DNA from: Methanomassiliicoccales archaeon UBA147
GTDB lineage: Archaea > Thermoplasmatota > Thermoplasmata > SG8-5
Length of the DNA stretch: 64,000 nt
Assembly: GCA_002496385.1 (NCBI GenBank)
Contig: DAJR01000023.1
Span: forward strand, 9,170 to 73,169
Direction of reading: 5' to 3'
Below, piece by piece: positions 1-8,139 of the stretch. Positions within the stretch are counted from its first letter, which is position 1. Each line of letters opens with the position of its first letter. The position numbers and the translations under genes were made by a program. The notes under the pieces are model-generated. The model did no database searches and was not told the origin of the DNA. It saw only the letters and a program-made list of their open reading frames with translations.

Positions 1-366
1 CTGCTCCACGGCATAGGCGGGCACCAGGACACGGCAGCCGGTGCCAAGCTATCTATCATGATGATGCCGGTTTTCCGCAAGACCAACGCCATCATCCGGG
101 ACCGCGTGACTACAGTTTCAGCGCCCCACCATTCAGTCGATGCCATTGTGACCGACCAGGGCATCGCAGTCAATCCAGCCAGGAAGGACCTGCTGAAGAA
201 GCTCAGGGGCAGCCCGGTGAAGCTGGTGGACATAAAGGAACTTAGAGACATTGCTTACGCTGAGGCCGGAAAGCCCGAAGAACCCCATTACCTGGACAGG
301 ATCGTTTCCGCGGTCCAGTTCAGGGACGGTACCTATCTCGATGTGATAAGACAGGTGAAGGAGTAA
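1..366 (+). CDS. citF: Citrate lyase alpha subunit (CoA-transferase), C-terminal part
   Basis: The frame is open from base 1, so the gene begins outside the window and only about 121 C-terminal residues are visible. The motif GGHQDTAAGAKLSI near the left edge, followed by the block DRVTTVSAPHHSVDAIVTDQ, GIAVNPAR and VRYxDGT/DVIRQV-like end, is the pattern I recognise from CitF, the alpha chain of citrate lyase, which exchanges acetate for citrate on a thioester carrier. The next gene starts 4 nt after the stop and is a citryl-CoA lyase candidate, so the two could carry out both half reactions of citrate cleavage. Whether citD/citE lie upstream cannot be seen. The ATG run at 58 is internal, not the true start. 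Confidence 0.8.
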   Translation: MLHGIGGHQDTAAGAKLSIMMMPVFRKTNAIIRDRVTTVSAPHHSVDAIVTDQGIAVNPARKDLLKKLRGSPVKLVDIKELRDIAYAEAGKPEEPHYLDRIVSAVQFRDGTYLDVIRQVKE

Positions 367-370
367 TCAG

Positions 371-1441
371 ATGGCCGAGAAATGGGACACCAAGATAACA
401 AGGGTCGAGCCGGACCGCCTGCTGATATACGGCTATCCGCTCAAGGACCTTGTCGAGCGCAAGACCCTCCTGGACGTGGCCCATCTCCTTGCAGCCGGCG
501 ACCTGCCCGACGTGAGGACCCGCGAGCAGTTACGGAAGATTGCACTCCAGGGCGCGATGCTCCCCTCTCCGCCGGTCGAGAGGAATCCCAAGGAGGACAT
601 CTCCAAGAGCCTGGCCAAATGCATCCTGATGGACGAGGAGCTGGTCGCATACCCCGACCGTCCCACCAAGAAGACAGCCTTCGCACTCGGCAGGATGGCC
701 CGTTACCTTGCCAAACTGAACAATGCCGAATCGGCCATCGCCGATCTAACTGGTGACGAGGCCTTCTCCATAGTCCTATACAAGGTTTTCACCGGCCGGC
801 CCGAGACCGATGCCGCCAAAGCAAGGCTTTTGGAGGCGATGATAACGGCATGCGTGGACCACGGCGTCACGCCCCCGTCAGCCCAGGCGACCATAATCGC
901 ATCGTCCACCAGGGCGTCCTTCGAGGTTTGCATAGCCCAGGGCGTCGGCGCCATAACCGATGTTCACGGCGGCGCAGGGACCAAAGCCGCAGCTTTCTTC
1001 TGGGAATGCACCGAGAACTCGCGCGATGTCAGCCTCAAATCAATAATCGAGGACTATGCCAGGCAGAAGAAGCGCATACCCGGGTTGGGGCACAGGGTCC
1101 ACAACAACGACCCCCGGCGCGATGTACTCTGGAATCTGGCAATCGCCTCCAAGGTAGCGGGTGCCAATGTCGAGATGTCAAGGAACATATCCAGGGTGTT
1201 CACCGAGGTCACGGGAAAGAGCCTCCCCATCAATGTCGACGGGGTAATCGGGGCGATCGTGGCCGACCTCCGCCTGGACCTTTCCGCGGCGAAGTCCGTG
1301 TTCATACTCGGCAGGGTGGCGGGCCTATCAGCACACCACTATGAGGAACTCACCCGGCCTCAGATGAGACAGATCTCATTCGAGGATGCGGTTTACAAAG
1401 GCCCCGGCGAAAGGGCGGTGCCCGGGGGGGTATTGTTATAG
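371..1441 (+). CDS. Citrate synthase-fold protein, probable citryl-CoA lyase
   Basis: 356 residues of citrate synthase superfamily sequence. The three residues that define the active site are present: His199 in the VHGGAG segment, His241 in GLGHRVHNNDPR, and Asp290 in NVDGVIGAI. The protein lacks the usual N-terminal citrate synthase features and sits 4 nt downstream of a citrate lyase alpha chain, so I infer cleavage of citryl-CoA to oxaloacetate and acetyl-CoA (as in stand-alone citryl-CoA lyase or the C-terminal part of ATP-citrate lyase) rather than citrate synthesis. ATG 371 follows a GGTGAAGGAG ribosome binding site. Alternative: a genuine citrate or methylcitrate synthase. The fold is sure; the direction is inferred from context. 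Confidence 0.75.
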   Translation: MAEKWDTKITRVEPDRLLIYGYPLKDLVERKTLLDVAHLLAAGDLPDVRTREQLRKIALQGAMLPSPPVERNPKEDISKSLAKCILMDEELVAYPDRPTKKTAFALGRMARYLAKLNNAESAIADLTGDEAFSIVLYKVFTGRPETDAAKARLLEAMITACVDHGVTPPSAQATIIASSTRASFEVCIAQGVGAITDVHGGAGTKAAAFFWECTENSRDVSLKSIIEDYARQKKRIPGLGHRVHNNDPRRDVLWNLAIASKVAGANVEMSRNISRVFTEVTGKSLPINVDGVIGAIVADLRLDLSAAKSVFILGRVAGLSAHHYEELTRPQMRQISFEDAVYKGPGERAVPGGVLL

Positions 1442-1446
1442 AGCAG

Positions 1447-3327
1447 ATGAACCCGCTGAAGCACTGGATGTCAATGTATCCCGACAAGTTCGCGGAAGAA
1501 GACAGGATATTCAGCGGCATCCACAGGGGGGACCGCATATTCATAGGAACGGCCTGCGCCGAGCCCCAATACCTTGTCCAGGCCTTCATCAATTACATCG
1601 AGAGGAACCCGAACCAGATATTCGACGCCGAGATATTCAATGTCTGGACATTGGGAGTCGCCCCCTACAACGATGCCAAGTTCAAGAACAATTTCCGCCA
1701 GAATTCATTCTTTATATCGGCCAGTACCAGGGAAGCAGTGAACGAGGGGCTTGCAGATTACACCCCCACATTCCTCTCCGAAATCCCCGAGCTATTCAGA
1801 AAGCGGGCGATACCTCTCGACGTGGCCCTTGTCCAAACCACCCCGCCGGACCGGCACGGGTTCATGAGCTTCGGCGTAAGCGTGGACATAGTCAAGGCCG
1901 CGGTGGACGCCGCCACAGTTGTGATTGTCCAGGTAAACCCGGCCATGCCCCGTACCCACGGGGACGGGTACATCCACATTAGCCAGGTGGATTACGTCAT
2001 CATCCGCGAAGAGCCCATCCTCACATACCTTGACGACGCGGACGACGACATAGCCCACAAGATAGGCAGCTATGTTTCCAAGCTAGTGGAGGACGGGGAC
2101 ACCATCCAGGTAGGCTACGGCGCCCTGCCCAATGAAATTTTGCGCAACCTCAAGGACAAGAAGCACCTGGGGATTCACACCGAGCTGATAAGCGACGGCC
2201 TGGTCGAGCTGATACAGGCCGGCGCGGTCGACAATTCCATGAAGACCATCAACAAGGGCAAGTCGGTCGCCACTTTCTGCATGGGGACCAAGTCGGTGTA
2301 TGACTTTGTCCACGATAATCCCTCAGTCCAGTTCAGGACCATAGATTACACCAATGACCCGCTGATTATTGCCCAGCACGACAACATGGTCGCCATCAAC
2401 AGCGCCCTGGAGATAGACCTCACTGGCCAGGCGACGGCCGAGTCCCTCGGAAAGAAATTCTACAGCAGCGTGGGGGGCCAGGCAGATTTCATGAGGGGCG
2501 CGATGCTGGCAAGAAACGGAAAGACCATTCTGACCATACAATCGACCGCCGACAACGGCAACATTTCAAGGGTCGTGCCATACCTCAAGGAAGGGGCCAG
2601 CGTCACACTCCACCGCGGCGATGTCCACTACGTCATCACGGAATACGGGATTGCATACCTGCACGGCAAGAACATCCGCGAGAGGGCGATGGAACTCATC
2701 TCGGTCGCGCACCCGAAGTTCCGCCCGGAGCTGATAAAACAGGCGAAGGCGCTCAACCTAATCTACAGCGACCAGGCATTCATTCCCGGGAAGAAGGGCG
2801 AGTACCCCGAAGCGCTGGAAACCTACAGGACCACCGACCAAGGCCTGGAGATTCTTCTCAGGCCGGTGAAGATGAGCGACGAACCGCTCGTGAAGGAGTT
2901 CTTCTACGACCTGTCTGACAAGAGCATGTACAGGCGTTTTCTCTCTGTGAGGAAGGATATGCCCCACGAACGCCTTCAGGAATTCGTGATAATCAACTAC
3001 ATGAAAGAGATGGTGATCGTCGCAACCGTCGGGAGCGAGGGCAAGGAGAAGATAGTCGGCATAAGTCAGTACGGCATCAACGAGGGCACGCACACCGCGG
3101 AGGCCGCGTTCGTTGTTAGGGACGACTACCACGGAAAGGGCGTGGGCCATGAACTGCTCAAGTACCTCACCTATCTGGCAAAGAAGAACGGCCTGCTCGG
3201 GTTCACCGCCGAGGTGCTCGTCGAGAACACACCGATGCTCAGGCTGTTCGAGAAGATGGGCTTCAACATCGAGAAGCGCTCCAGCTCCGGCGTTTACGAG
3301 ATGAAGATGCTGTTCAGGGAGGCCTGA
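1447..3327 (+). CDS. Acetyl-CoA hydrolase/CoA-transferase fused to GNAT acetyltransferase domain
   Basis: 626 residues in two parts. Residues about 1-450 resemble the acetyl-CoA hydrolase/4-hydroxybutyrate CoA-transferase family; the candidate catalytic glutamate lies in GIHTELISDG near residue 245, followed by the family-typical GAVDNSMKTI stretch. Residues about 470-626 form a GNAT domain with the acetyl-CoA binding loop DDYHGKGVGHELL near residue 559. Such fusions occur in acetate or acyl-CoA metabolising anaerobes, where the GNAT part may acetylate a lysine to control CoA enzymes; that role is inference. It lies between the citryl-CoA lyase (5 nt gap) and the ADP-forming acetate-CoA ligase (2 nt gap), so co-transcription is very likely. 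Confidence 0.85.
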   Translation: MNPLKHWMSMYPDKFAEEDRIFSGIHRGDRIFIGTACAEPQYLVQAFINYIERNPNQIFDAEIFNVWTLGVAPYNDAKFKNNFRQNSFFISASTREAVNEGLADYTPTFLSEIPELFRKRAIPLDVALVQTTPPDRHGFMSFGVSVDIVKAAVDAATVVIVQVNPAMPRTHGDGYIHISQVDYVIIREEPILTYLDDADDDIAHKIGSYVSKLVEDGDTIQVGYGALPNEILRNLKDKKHLGIHTELISDGLVELIQAGAVDNSMKTINKGKSVATFCMGTKSVYDFVHDNPSVQFRTIDYTNDPLIIAQHDNMVAINSALEIDLTGQATAESLGKKFYSSVGGQADFMRGAMLARNGKTILTIQSTADNGNISRVVPYLKEGASVTLHRGDVHYVITEYGIAYLHGKNIRERAMELISVAHPKFRPELIKQAKALNLIYSDQAFIPGKKGEYPEALETYRTTDQGLEILLRPVKMSDEPLVKEFFYDLSDKSMYRRFLSVRKDMPHERLQEFVIINYMKEMVIVATVGSEGKEKIVGISQYGINEGTHTAEAAFVVRDDYHGKGVGHELLKYLTYLAKKNGLLGFTAEVLVENTPMLRLFEKMGFNIEKRSSSGVYEMKMLFREA

Positions 3328-3329
3328 AC

Positions 3330-5459
3330 ATGGACCTCCCCGACATCAAATACCTCTTCGAGCCGAGGTCTGTCGCGGTCATAGGCGCTTCCGGGGAGAA
3401 GAACAAGGTCGGCTGCAAGCTCATGGAGAACATGATGTCCATGGACTTCAAGGGGAAGATATATCCAGTCAACATCAAGGGCGGCGACATCATGGGGCTG
3501 AAGGTCTGCACGGACCTGGGGGAGATAGAAGGCCCGGTTGACATGGCCGTGATAGCCATACCCGCGAAATTCGTCTTCGGCGCAGTCGAGTCCTGCGCAA
3601 AGAAAGGCGTGAAGTTCCTTGTCATAATCACCTCGGGCTTCTCCGAGGTCGGGAACAATGCCGAAGAGAGGAGGATCGTCGAATACGCGCACCAACATGG
3701 GATGCGGGTCCTGGGTCCCAACATATTCGGGATATACTCGGGGAAGGTCGGCCTCAACGCCACTTTCGGTCCCAGGGACGTGAACCGGGGCAATGTTGCA
3801 ATAGTGACCCAGAGCGGCGCCCTGGGCATCGCGATGATAGGCAAGACCGCCACGGAGAACATTGGCCTGAGCACGATAGTCTCGGTCGGCAACAAAGCGG
3901 ACATTGAAGAGGCCGAACTGCTGGAATACCTGATTGACGACGACCAGACCAAGATCATCATGCTCTACATCGAGGGAGTTCACAGGGGCGAGAGTATGGT
4001 CGCCCTCCTAAAGAAGGCCACCAAGAGGAAGCCAGTGATAGTCATCAAGTCCGGAAGGTCAAAGAGGGGTGCGCTGGCGGCGGCCTCGCACACCGGCGCG
4101 CTTGCCGGGGCGGACGAGATATTCGACTCCATAATGAAGCAGTGCGGCGTGCTACGGGCCGAGAGCCTCCAGGAGGCCTTCAACTGGTGCAAGTTCCTTG
4201 CCAACACACCTGTTCCGAAGGGCAGGAGCACCGTGATAATCACGAACGGCGGCGGCGTGGGGGTGATGGCGACCGATGCCTGCGAGAAGCACAAGGTCGA
4301 CCTGTTCGACGACGCCGTCGCCACCAAGGAGATATTCGGCTCAGTCACCCCGGACTTCGGATCCACGAAGAACCCCATCGATATCACTGGCCAGGCATTG
4401 GCCCATCATTACGACGGCGGCCTGGGCGCCGCCCTCAGGGACGAACGGATAAATGCGGTTATCGCACTGTACTGCCAGACCGCTGATTTCGACAGGACAA
4501 CTTACGTCAATATGATAATGAAGAATGTCAAGGAGTACAGGGAAGGCGGCAAGCCCATAGTATTCTCGCTGGTCGGCGGCGAGGAGGTCGAGAACTGCAT
4601 CAGGGAGCTCAGGCGCTCTGGCGCTCCTGTATTCGGTGATGTTTATGAAGCGGTCCAATGCTTCGGAGCACTGTTCAGGCACCATGACCATCTCTCTCGC
4701 TCGGCCGAAGAGCCAGAGGAGCCTGACATGGATGTCGGATGCATGCATGACATAATATCCGGCGTCAGGGCGGATGGGCGCACCTTCCTGCTCTCCCATG
4801 AGGCCCAGGCACTGATGAACGCAGCGGGAATCCCAGTCCCTCAGAGCAAGATAGCCGCCAACATCAGGGAGGCAATAGAGTTCGCAGAGAAAATCGGGTA
4901 CCCTGTGGTCATGAAGATCGCTTCGAAGGACATCATACACAAGAGCGATGCGGGCGGCGTGGCGCTCGACCTTCTGAACAAGGAGGAGGTCATGGACGCC
5001 TACCAGGCCATCATCCGCAATGCGAGGAAATACAAGCCGGACGCAGTGATAAAGGGCGTCGAGATAGTCAGGATGATAGAGAAGGGCACAGAGACCATCA
5101 TAGGTGCGAGGAGGGACAGGGCATTCGGCCCTGTCATCATGTTCGGGCTGGGCGGGATATACGTGGAGGTGCTGAAGGACGTGGCATTCCGCGCCCTACC
5201 GCTGGACCGCAGGGAGATAATAAGCATGCTCAAGGACATCCGCTCCTACTCCCTGCTGCTCGGGGTCCGCGGGGAAACCCAGCGCGACATCGGGAGCATC
5301 GTCGACACAATAATTAAATTGGGGAAGGTCATACGAAAATGCGGGGATATTTCGGACATCGAGATAAACCCGCTCGCGGTCTACGAGCAGGGGCAGGGCG
5401 CCATGGCGGTAGACGTCAGGATATTACTGGGTGACAGCAACAGGGGTGAAAAGAAATGA
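3330..5459 (+). CDS. Acetate-CoA ligase (ADP-forming), fused alpha-beta
   Basis: 709 residues, the usual size of the single-chain form. The N-terminal half is a CoA-binding domain beginning EPRSVAVIGASGEKNKVG, followed by the ligase-CoA domain with the phosphorylated His254 in SHTGALAG. The C-terminal half (from about residue 465) is an ATP-grasp domain with GIPVPQSKIAAN and the swinging-loop motif HKSDAGGV. The enzyme makes acetate and ATP from acetyl-CoA, ADP and phosphate, the main substrate-level phosphorylation step in many fermentative archaea. Its place after citrate-cleaving genes suggests that acetyl-CoA released from citrate is converted to ATP here. A GGGAGG ribosome binding site precedes ATG 3330. 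Confidence 0.92.
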   Translation: MDLPDIKYLFEPRSVAVIGASGEKNKVGCKLMENMMSMDFKGKIYPVNIKGGDIMGLKVCTDLGEIEGPVDMAVIAIPAKFVFGAVESCAKKGVKFLVIITSGFSEVGNNAEERRIVEYAHQHGMRVLGPNIFGIYSGKVGLNATFGPRDVNRGNVAIVTQSGALGIAMIGKTATENIGLSTIVSVGNKADIEEAELLEYLIDDDQTKIIMLYIEGVHRGESMVALLKKATKRKPVIVIKSGRSKRGALAAASHTGALAGADEIFDSIMKQCGVLRAESLQEAFNWCKFLANTPVPKGRSTVIITNGGGVGVMATDACEKHKVDLFDDAVATKEIFGSVTPDFGSTKNPIDITGQALAHHYDGGLGAALRDERINAVIALYCQTADFDRTTYVNMIMKNVKEYREGGKPIVFSLVGGEEVENCIRELRRSGAPVFGDVYEAVQCFGALFRHHDHLSRSAEEPEEPDMDVGCMHDIISGVRADGRTFLLSHEAQALMNAAGIPVPQSKIAANIREAIEFAEKIGYPVVMKIASKDIIHKSDAGGVALDLLNKEEVMDAYQAIIRNARKYKPDAVIKGVEIVRMIEKGTETIIGARRDRAFGPVIMFGLGGIYVEVLKDVAFRALPLDRREIISMLKDIRSYSLLLGVRGETQRDIGSIVDTIIKLGKVIRKCGDISDIEINPLAVYEQGQGAMAVDVRILLGDSNRGEKK

Positions 5460-6490
5460 AACCAAGAATCGTGTTCGCATCAATGAGCGAGAGCGCGGGA
5501 AAGACCAGCATGATAGTCGGGCTCGGCAGGGCGCTGGGAAAGAGGATCGGATACATGAAGCCGATGGGCGACCGCCTCCTCTACCAGAAGAAGCGGCTCT
5601 GGGACTATGATTCCGCGCTGGTCACCAACATTTTCGGACTGAAGGGCAAGCCCGAGGATATCACAATGGGCTTCGAGCATTCCAAGCTCGGCTATATGTA
5701 CGACGATGATGCCAGGAAGAAAAAGCTACTCGAAATCGCATCGGCGATCGAAAAGGACTGCGACATCCTGTTCGTGGAATCCGGGCGGAACCTCCGTTAC
5801 GGTAGTTCGGTCAACCTGGATGCCATCTCAGTCGCCAAGGACCTGGATGCGAAGCTGGTGATAGTCCTGGCCGGCACCGATGATACGATGATGGACGACA
5901 TCGCCTTCATAAAGCGAACAGTCAACCATCAGGGCGTCAAGCTGATGGGCGTGATCATAAACAAAGTTGCGGATGCCGATGACTTCACGGCGACGCATGT
6001 GGATGCCATCAAGGCAACCGGGATAGACGTGCTCGGCATGATCCCCCACCAGGAAACACTCACCCAGTTCTCGATGAACTACCTGGCTGACATGCTGTTC
6101 GCAAAGGTGCTTGCCGGCGACGACGAGCTTCTCAAACCCGTGAAGAACATATTTGTGGGTGCAATGTCTGCGTCAGCCGCCCAGAGGGAGCCGGCCTTCA
6201 AGAAGGAAGGGAAACTGATAATCACCAGCGGCGACAGGAGCGATATCATTCTTGCGGCGTTGGAATCCGACACGGCCGGTATAGTCCTCACAAACAACAT
6301 CCTCCCGTCATCCAACATAATTTCCAAGGCGGCATCGGTCAAGATCCCTCTCTTGCTGGTCCACACGGACACCTTCCTCGTGGCCAAGCAGGTGGACGAC
6401 GCCGTCCCGCTTTTGACAAAGGACAGCACGGCCAAGATAGAATTGCTCGAGCAAACCGCGCAGAAGCTGGCCCTTGACAAGTTCAGATAA
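5456..6490 (+). CDS. DRTGG-domain P-loop protein (Pta N-terminal-like)
   Basis: 344 residues. The N-terminus carries a dethiobiotin-synthetase-like P-loop (SMSESAGKTSMI), and the C-terminal third contains a DRTGG-type domain (ITSGDRSDIILAAL near residue 260). This is the arrangement of the regulatory N-terminal half of long phosphotransacetylases, here without the catalytic PTA domain. It overlaps the acetate-CoA ligase stop by 4 nt (ATGA), so the two are translationally coupled. I infer a regulatory or nucleotide-sensing partner of acetyl-CoA/acetate metabolism. The true reaction of these stand-alone proteins is not established. Confidence 0.8.
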   Translation: MKPRIVFASMSESAGKTSMIVGLGRALGKRIGYMKPMGDRLLYQKKRLWDYDSALVTNIFGLKGKPEDITMGFEHSKLGYMYDDDARKKKLLEIASAIEKDCDILFVESGRNLRYGSSVNLDAISVAKDLDAKLVIVLAGTDDTMMDDIAFIKRTVNHQGVKLMGVIINKVADADDFTATHVDAIKATGIDVLGMIPHQETLTQFSMNYLADMLFAKVLAGDDELLKPVKNIFVGAMSASAAQREPAFKKEGKLIITSGDRSDIILAALESDTAGIVLTNNILPSSNIISKAASVKIPLLLVHTDTFLVAKQVDDAVPLLTKDSTAKIELLEQTAQKLALDKFR

Positions 6491-6495
6491 ACGGT

Positions 6496-7035
6496 CTATC
6501 TGCCCGGCGGAATGAAATCGTGCAAATCCGCAATCTGCGGATTGCGCTTGCCCTCCGTGACAAGGCACATGTTGACATCTATCATCACAGGCTTGTCAAG
6601 GAGATGGTCGTCATATATCATCCTTAGGGTGTCGTAATAGCGCCTGGCAGTCGCGTGGTCTGGCGCGGAGAACCTGAGCACCCAATCGAACTCCCCGTTG
6701 ACATAGAAGAAATTGGTCAGCCGCACATTCTGCTTCTTCGGCCCTTCCCCGACCAGCCGCATCAGCAGCGTGTTAACCAGTCCCTCGTTCATGGGCTTGG
6801 TCTTCATCAGCACTATGTAGCATACATGGCCCAGCCGCTTCTCGTCCAGGACCGCAGTGTAGCCCCAGATGACCCCGTCGTCCTCCAGTTGCTTCTTCTT
6901 GCGCCATACTTTCTGGCGGTATGTCCCGAGGTCCCTGGCTATCTCCATATCGCTCCTTGTCGGGTCCTCCAGCAGGGCGGCCACTATCCTGTTGTCCAGA
7001 CTCTCTTTTTTACCGACCGTCTCATTTTCAGTCAT
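6496..7035 (-). CDS. Lrp/AsnC-like transcriptional regulator
   Basis: 179 residues. Residues about 13-60 (LDNRIVAALLEDPTRSDMEI onward) form a winged helix-turn-helix of the Lrp/AsnC type, and residues 65-170 look like the ligand-sensing RAM-type half with FFYVNGEFDWVLRFSAPD. It converges on the acyl-CoA operon with only 5 nt between the stop codons, so it is a likely but unproven regulator of that operon. The ribosome binding site AAGGTGAAGG lies just before ATG 7035. A TATA-like box at 7089-7100 would give a short leader. Confidence 0.75.
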   Translation of the reverse strand: MTENETVGKKESLDNRIVAALLEDPTRSDMEIARDLGTYRQKVWRKKKQLEDDGVIWGYTAVLDEKRLGHVCYIVLMKTKPMNEGLVNTLLMRLVGEGPKKQNVRLTNFFYVNGEFDWVLRFSAPDHATARRYYDTLRMIYDDHLLDKPVMIDVNMCLVTEGKRNPQIADLHDFIPPGR

Positions 7036-7070
7036 TCCTTCACCTTTTGTTACATTTCTGTATTACAACA

Positions 7071-7100
7071 TTCTTTATCTGTCACTCTCATATATAATTA
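7071..7100. promoter_or_regulatory. Divergent overlapping promoters
   Basis: Two TATA-like elements lie back to back. Read on the minus strand, TAATTATATATG (7089-7100) is suitably placed for the Lrp-like gene starting at 7035 with a roughly 30-nt leader. Read on the plus strand, CTTTATCTG (7071-7079) would start transcription near 7101, just before the GGAGGTGA ribosome binding site of the small gene at 7116. This is inferred from spacing only. Confidence 0.4.
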
Positions 7101-7115
7101 ATGGAGGTGAATGAA

Positions 7116-7250
7116 GTGCAGAAGAAGACGGAAATGGACTACGAGAAGATCACAATCTATCCCTTCGATTACGACGCCGAGAAGCGCGAGCAGCTTCACA
7201 CCCAGCTCAAGAAACTCGGCATCAAGTTCAGCTACGAGAACTGGAACTGA
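7116..7250 (+). CDS. Small acidic/basic protein of unknown function (44 aa)
   Basis: A short frame starting with GTG 7116, five bases after a strong GGAGGTGA site (7103-7110); an in-frame ATG at 7101 lies before that site and is less likely. The product is rich in charged residues and ends in GIKFSYENWN. I do not recognise a family. It stands alone between the Lrp-like regulator (divergent) and the DUF134 gene. The ribosome binding site and upstream TATA-like element are the main reasons to believe it is real. Confidence 0.5.
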   Translation: MQKKTEMDYEKITIYPFDYDAEKREQLHTQLKKLGIKFSYENWN

Positions 7251-7377
7251 ATGAATTTCATGCGGGCAGCGTGGGCTAATTAGAATATTTATTGCAGAAC
7301 AGTGCCTCTTTCTCCTATAAAATGTATTTATAAGCATCAGTTCATTGCACATTAATTATTGCTCAAATAGGCAATAT

Positions 7378-7388
7378 ATTTAAATACT
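7378..7388 (+). promoter_or_regulatory. TATA box of the metal-cofactor module
   Basis: TATTTAAATAC is centred about 26 nt before ATG 7409, the spacing expected for a leaderless archaeal transcript. A second AT-rich box (CTATAAAATGTATTTATAAG) lies at 7315-7334. Both precede the DUF134 gene, the first gene of the module. Confidence 0.5.
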
Positions 7389-7408
7389 TCTTCTCATATG
7401 TGCATATT

Positions 7409-7738
7409 ATGCCCGGAAGACGCGGAAGACACAGATGCCCCAGGTGGGTCACGGATGTGCCGGAAGTGCAATTTTTCAAACCCGCTGGCGTGCCCCTGAG
7501 AACGCTGCAGGTGGTCGAATTGACCATCGAAGAACTTGAGACAATCCGCCTTGTGGACCTTGACGGTCTCACACAGGAGCAAGCGGCGGTTTCAATGGGG
7601 GTTTCCAGACGGACACTCTGGAACGACCTGATGGCCGCCCGAAAGAAGGTGGCCTTCGCCCTGGTCAATGGCCAGGCGATACAGATCCGGGGAGGCGCCT
7701 ACGCAGTCGCCGGGCAAACAGAAGAAAGGAGGAAATGA
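7409..7738 (+). CDS. DUF134 family predicted DNA-binding protein
   Basis: 109 residues starting [13 protein letters not shown]. The conserved blocks [40 protein letters not shown] and MGVSRRTLW are those of DUF134, a sigma-factor-like helix-turn-helix family. I chose ATG 7409 over the upstream GTG 7400 because family members begin MPR/MPG and because of the TATA spacing. In many anaerobes DUF134 genes sit next to NifX-like and MinD-type genes, as here, so a role as regulator of this module is likely by position. Confidence 0.85.
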   Translation: MPGRRGRHRCPRWVTDVPEVQFFKPAGVPLRTLQVVELTIEELETIRLVDLDGLTQEQAAVSMGVSRRTLWNDLMAARKKVAFALVNGQAIQIRGGAYAVAGQTEERRK

Positions 7739-7740
7739 AC

Positions 7741-8112
7741 ATGCCATACGGAGACAGAACAGGACCCTGGGGACAGGGACCGATGACCGGCCGAAGGGCC
7801 GGATACTGCGCAGGAAACGATCGTCCAGGATATGCGAGCCCAATCGTGGGCCGCGGTTTTGGAATGGGTTACGGCCGTGGAATGGGTCGCGGGAGAGGCT
7901 TTGGCCGGGGGTTCGGCAGGGGCTACGGCCGCGGTTTCGGCTACGGTCCGGCTTCGGAGCCGCCCGACTATTACCCGGCCAGGACCATACCGGTCCACAG
8001 GGAACCTTCGCCCGAGGAGGAGAAGATATTCCTTGAGAACCTGGTAAAGGACCTGGAAGCGGAACTGGAGGACGTGAAGGCGCGAATGAATGAACTGGCG
8101 AAGAAGGAGTAG
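7741..8112 (+). CDS. DUF5320 glycine/arginine-rich protein with coiled-coil end
   Basis: 123 residues. The N-terminus (MPYGDRTGPWGQGPMTGRRA followed by GYCAG) is the DUF5320 signature. The middle is a low-complexity run of GYGRG/GFGRG repeats, and the last 35 residues (from PSPEEEKIFLENLVKDLEAE) are predicted coiled coil. ATG 7741 is preferred to ATG 7735 because GGAGG ends eight bases before it. These proteins are regularly found beside DUF134 and NifX-like genes; their function is unknown. Gly-Arg regions may bind nucleic acid or partners, which is inference. Confidence 0.75.
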   Translation: MPYGDRTGPWGQGPMTGRRAGYCAGNDRPGYASPIVGRGFGMGYGRGMGRGRGFGRGFGRGYGRGFGYGPASEPPDYYPARTIPVHREPSPEEEKIFLENLVKDLEAELEDVKARMNELAKKE

Positions 8113-8139
8113 TCAGTTCTCTTTATTTTTTGTGATTGA

